DNA of 64,000 nt from positions 13,445,001-13,509,000 of the forward strand of contig OU015541.1 in NCBI GenBank assembly GCA_907165065.1. Reading direction: 5' to 3'. The translations under genes and the position numbers were made by a program. The notes beneath the pieces are model-generated. The model saw nothing but the letters and a program-made list of their open reading frames with translations. It made no database searches and was not told the DNA's origin. Of this stretch, positions 62,048 to 64,000 are shown piece after piece (position 1 is the first letter of the stretch; every line of letters starts with the position of its first letter). Source of the stretch: Caprimulgus europaeus (lineage: Eukaryota > Chordata > Aves > Caprimulgiformes > Caprimulgidae).

Positions 62048-64000
62048 GTAGCTTTTCTACAATTCTGTGCAGTGTTTCATGGCATGGGCAAGCACTGTGC
62101 TAGAAACACAGCAGCTTCTGCTATTCTTCTGACTCATCAAGAATGGAAAAACTAGAGAGCACAAACATAAGAGTTGAGAGAAGTGCAAATATAACTATCA
62201 AAGTTTTATCTTGCTTGTACCAACCATGACTGGGTAATATGAGGAGAGAACTGTAACAGTAACCTCATGCTTGTTTCTATCTACTGGGGTGTTTGGATGG
62301 TGTCCAGAGGACATCAGATCTGTAGTCTTCTTATCAGAGTAGAAATACAGTTCAGACCATCCTCAGTTCAATTCTGCAAAATTGAGAGGCAGGAATGCTC
62401 TGTTCAGCATCAGGTGTCCAACACACGAACTGCATGATGTGCATCTATCAAACCAAGAAGAGTTTCCAAATCTGGTCACTGAAAGGTAACCATGTGTTAT
62501 ATCCTGCACTATTGGTGTTTCAGCACCAAGTAGTCTAGTTTTGACAAGGAGGAATCATTCAGTGTGGTACTTTGGGACCCAAAGTGGTGTGGAGAATGCT
62601 GCCATGCTCAAAGAAGCTCTGCATCTCTCAAAGCATAGAGAGATACAGAAGCTGCCTGTCATCACCATCTTCTCTCCAAAGCAGACAGATATGAGACAGC
62701 TCTAGACCAGATAATCCTAATAGTCATGCTAGCATGGCATAGAGCCCAAGGTAATATGCCAAGCCTCTCAGCTTATTCCTACATTGTTTATGTGTGTTTA
62801 TAATCTTTAAATCATAGCTCTCACCCATACTAAAAGATCCCAAACAGATGCAACAATAAACTGAAATTCAAGACAAACAGATTGTGAGTCAGAGAGACAG
62901 AGCAGAAAATAGTACTAGTGAATCACAAATACTGAAACAAAACAAATGAATCAGCCCTAAATAGTCTAATTAATAAAGGTTAATTTATTTATCATCCTGG
63001 CTAGCTTGATACCACTCAACTCATCTAAATTAATGCGAAAGGAACAAAGCACAAAAAGGGCAGCAGTAATTGGAAAACCTCAGTAGATACATTTTCCAGA
63101 AGCTTCTTTTTCTGCTACATAAAAAGCATCCCAGGTTCATTAGTACATCAGTCTGGTCAAGGTGCACAGAAATGCTCACTCACATCCTGGTTGGCAGCAG
63201 CATAATTAAAAGGATGTTAATGGCTTAACTCTTTCTGAGTTAGAGACAGATCTATCTTCTCTTTCCTTTTCATGAAAGACATCAGAGATGATCGCCAAGA
63301 CCAGATCTGCCTACACATAAAATGATGCCTCTATCTTACCCAATGCAGTCTGCAGGGAGGAAGACTTCATCACTCCCAGCAGATCAAGCCTGGGACACTT
63401 ACAGGCTGAGAAATAATTGTTTACTGAATCTAACTACAAAGTCATTCCATTGTAACATGCTACTACTCTACACCACTATCTACTCCCAACTAGCACAAAA
63501 TTCAGGATCTGGATTAACAGAAGCATCATGGCACTTGCTGGCTCACAGGAATTGTAGATGCAGTTATGTTCCATAAACATCAGTCCTCCCCAGGGTACAC
63601 AACCCCCCAACCCTGATGTCTTCTGAAACAGTCACAAAATTCTTCCTTAAGACTCAAAACTTCAAGAGAATAAGCAGTTGGATGGTTCACCATGATGAGG
63701 TTGATGCGAGCACTGCACTTCAGGCAGCACAAGGAATGCTGGGGCAGCTGCAAGTGCCCCATTCCTCCCCCCACCCCATCCTAATACTGTTCATGCAACA
63801 AAAACCATCACCTAACACAAAGAACACACAAGTTTTGTGCTTTCTGTTGTACCATTAAAACACTTCAACATGTCCTAGCTAAATTCAAGGCTCCCACAAA
63901 GCCATTACCACTTTTTAATTTGAAGCTTCACTAGGTTCTCCCCTTCCATTTTGGCTTTGATATGTGAGTGATGAGACTGATTTCTAATATACTTAAACAG
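62048..64000. other. Unique non-coding sequence to the window end
   Basis: No transposon or recognisable gene. The largest frames (84 codons at 63322-63576, 80 codons at 63616-63858, 64 codons on the minus strand at 63580-63774) overlap one another and look random. Confidence 0.5.

Noticed and set aside
1-64000. tRNA, rRNA, CRISPR array, bacterial operon or mitochondrial insert
   Set aside because: I looked by eye for T-loop-like GGTTCGAATCC motifs, regular spaced repeats, Shine-Dalgarno-led frames and mitochondrial gene sequence, and found none. The repeats are vertebrate, so a bacterial reading does not apply.

Overview
The window looks like bird nuclear DNA with no protein-coding gene that I can support. 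Three observations point to a bird. There are at least eight CR1 LINE fragments, several keeping the avian-type 3' end (repeats of an ATTCTGTG/ATTCTATG-like octamer). There are three complete solo LTRs and one LTR fragment of a family I know from neoavian genomes (TGTCCTGG-like start, GGTTAAACCATGACA-like end), two of them with perfect 5-bp target-site duplications. There are also very old CR1/L3-type remnants of the sort shared by birds, turtles and crocodilians. The LTR family argues against a galliform, but only from memory; the species cannot be named.

Layout: 1-3315 unique, with a purine tract; 3316-3905 solo LTR (A); 5286-5683 CR1; 5684-16300 unique except a short CR1 end at 14.7 kb; 16.3-16.66 kb old CR1; 17.6-18.96 kb repeat-free block with homeodomain-like and octamer motifs; 21.33-21.47 kb LTR fragment (D); 22.2-22.74 kb old CR1; 22.74-32.78 kb a 10-kb stretch without recognisable transposons; 32.78-33.38 kb CR1; 34.79-35.37 kb old CR1; 36.55-36.68 kb CR1 end; 38.06-38.46 kb possible regulatory block; 38.92-40.16 kb solo LTR (B) split by a full nested CR1; 41.74-42.26 kb old CR1; 44.2-44.45 kb CR1 end flanked by tandem repeats; 46.2-46.5 kb possible regulatory block; 50.9 and 53.1 kb CR1 fragments; 56.9-57.3 kb CR1; 61.46-62.05 kb solo LTR (C); unique sequence to the end.

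No reading frame has the length, composition or homology of a gene. The longer ones are chance frames or lie in (or antisense to) CR1. The window is therefore either intergenic (gene-desert-like) or inside a large intron; one sequence cannot tell which. A few short intervals have good acceptor and donor splice signals around an open frame (20.46, 31.04, 40.25 and 48.13 kb). They are listed as testable candidates, with the caveat that decoy splice sites are common at this scale.

I did not find a novel system. The points most worth checking are the transposon-poor blocks as possible conserved enhancers, a perfect 14-bp-arm inverted repeat at 20.1 kb, the candidate exons, and the dated nesting of CR1 inside an LTR.
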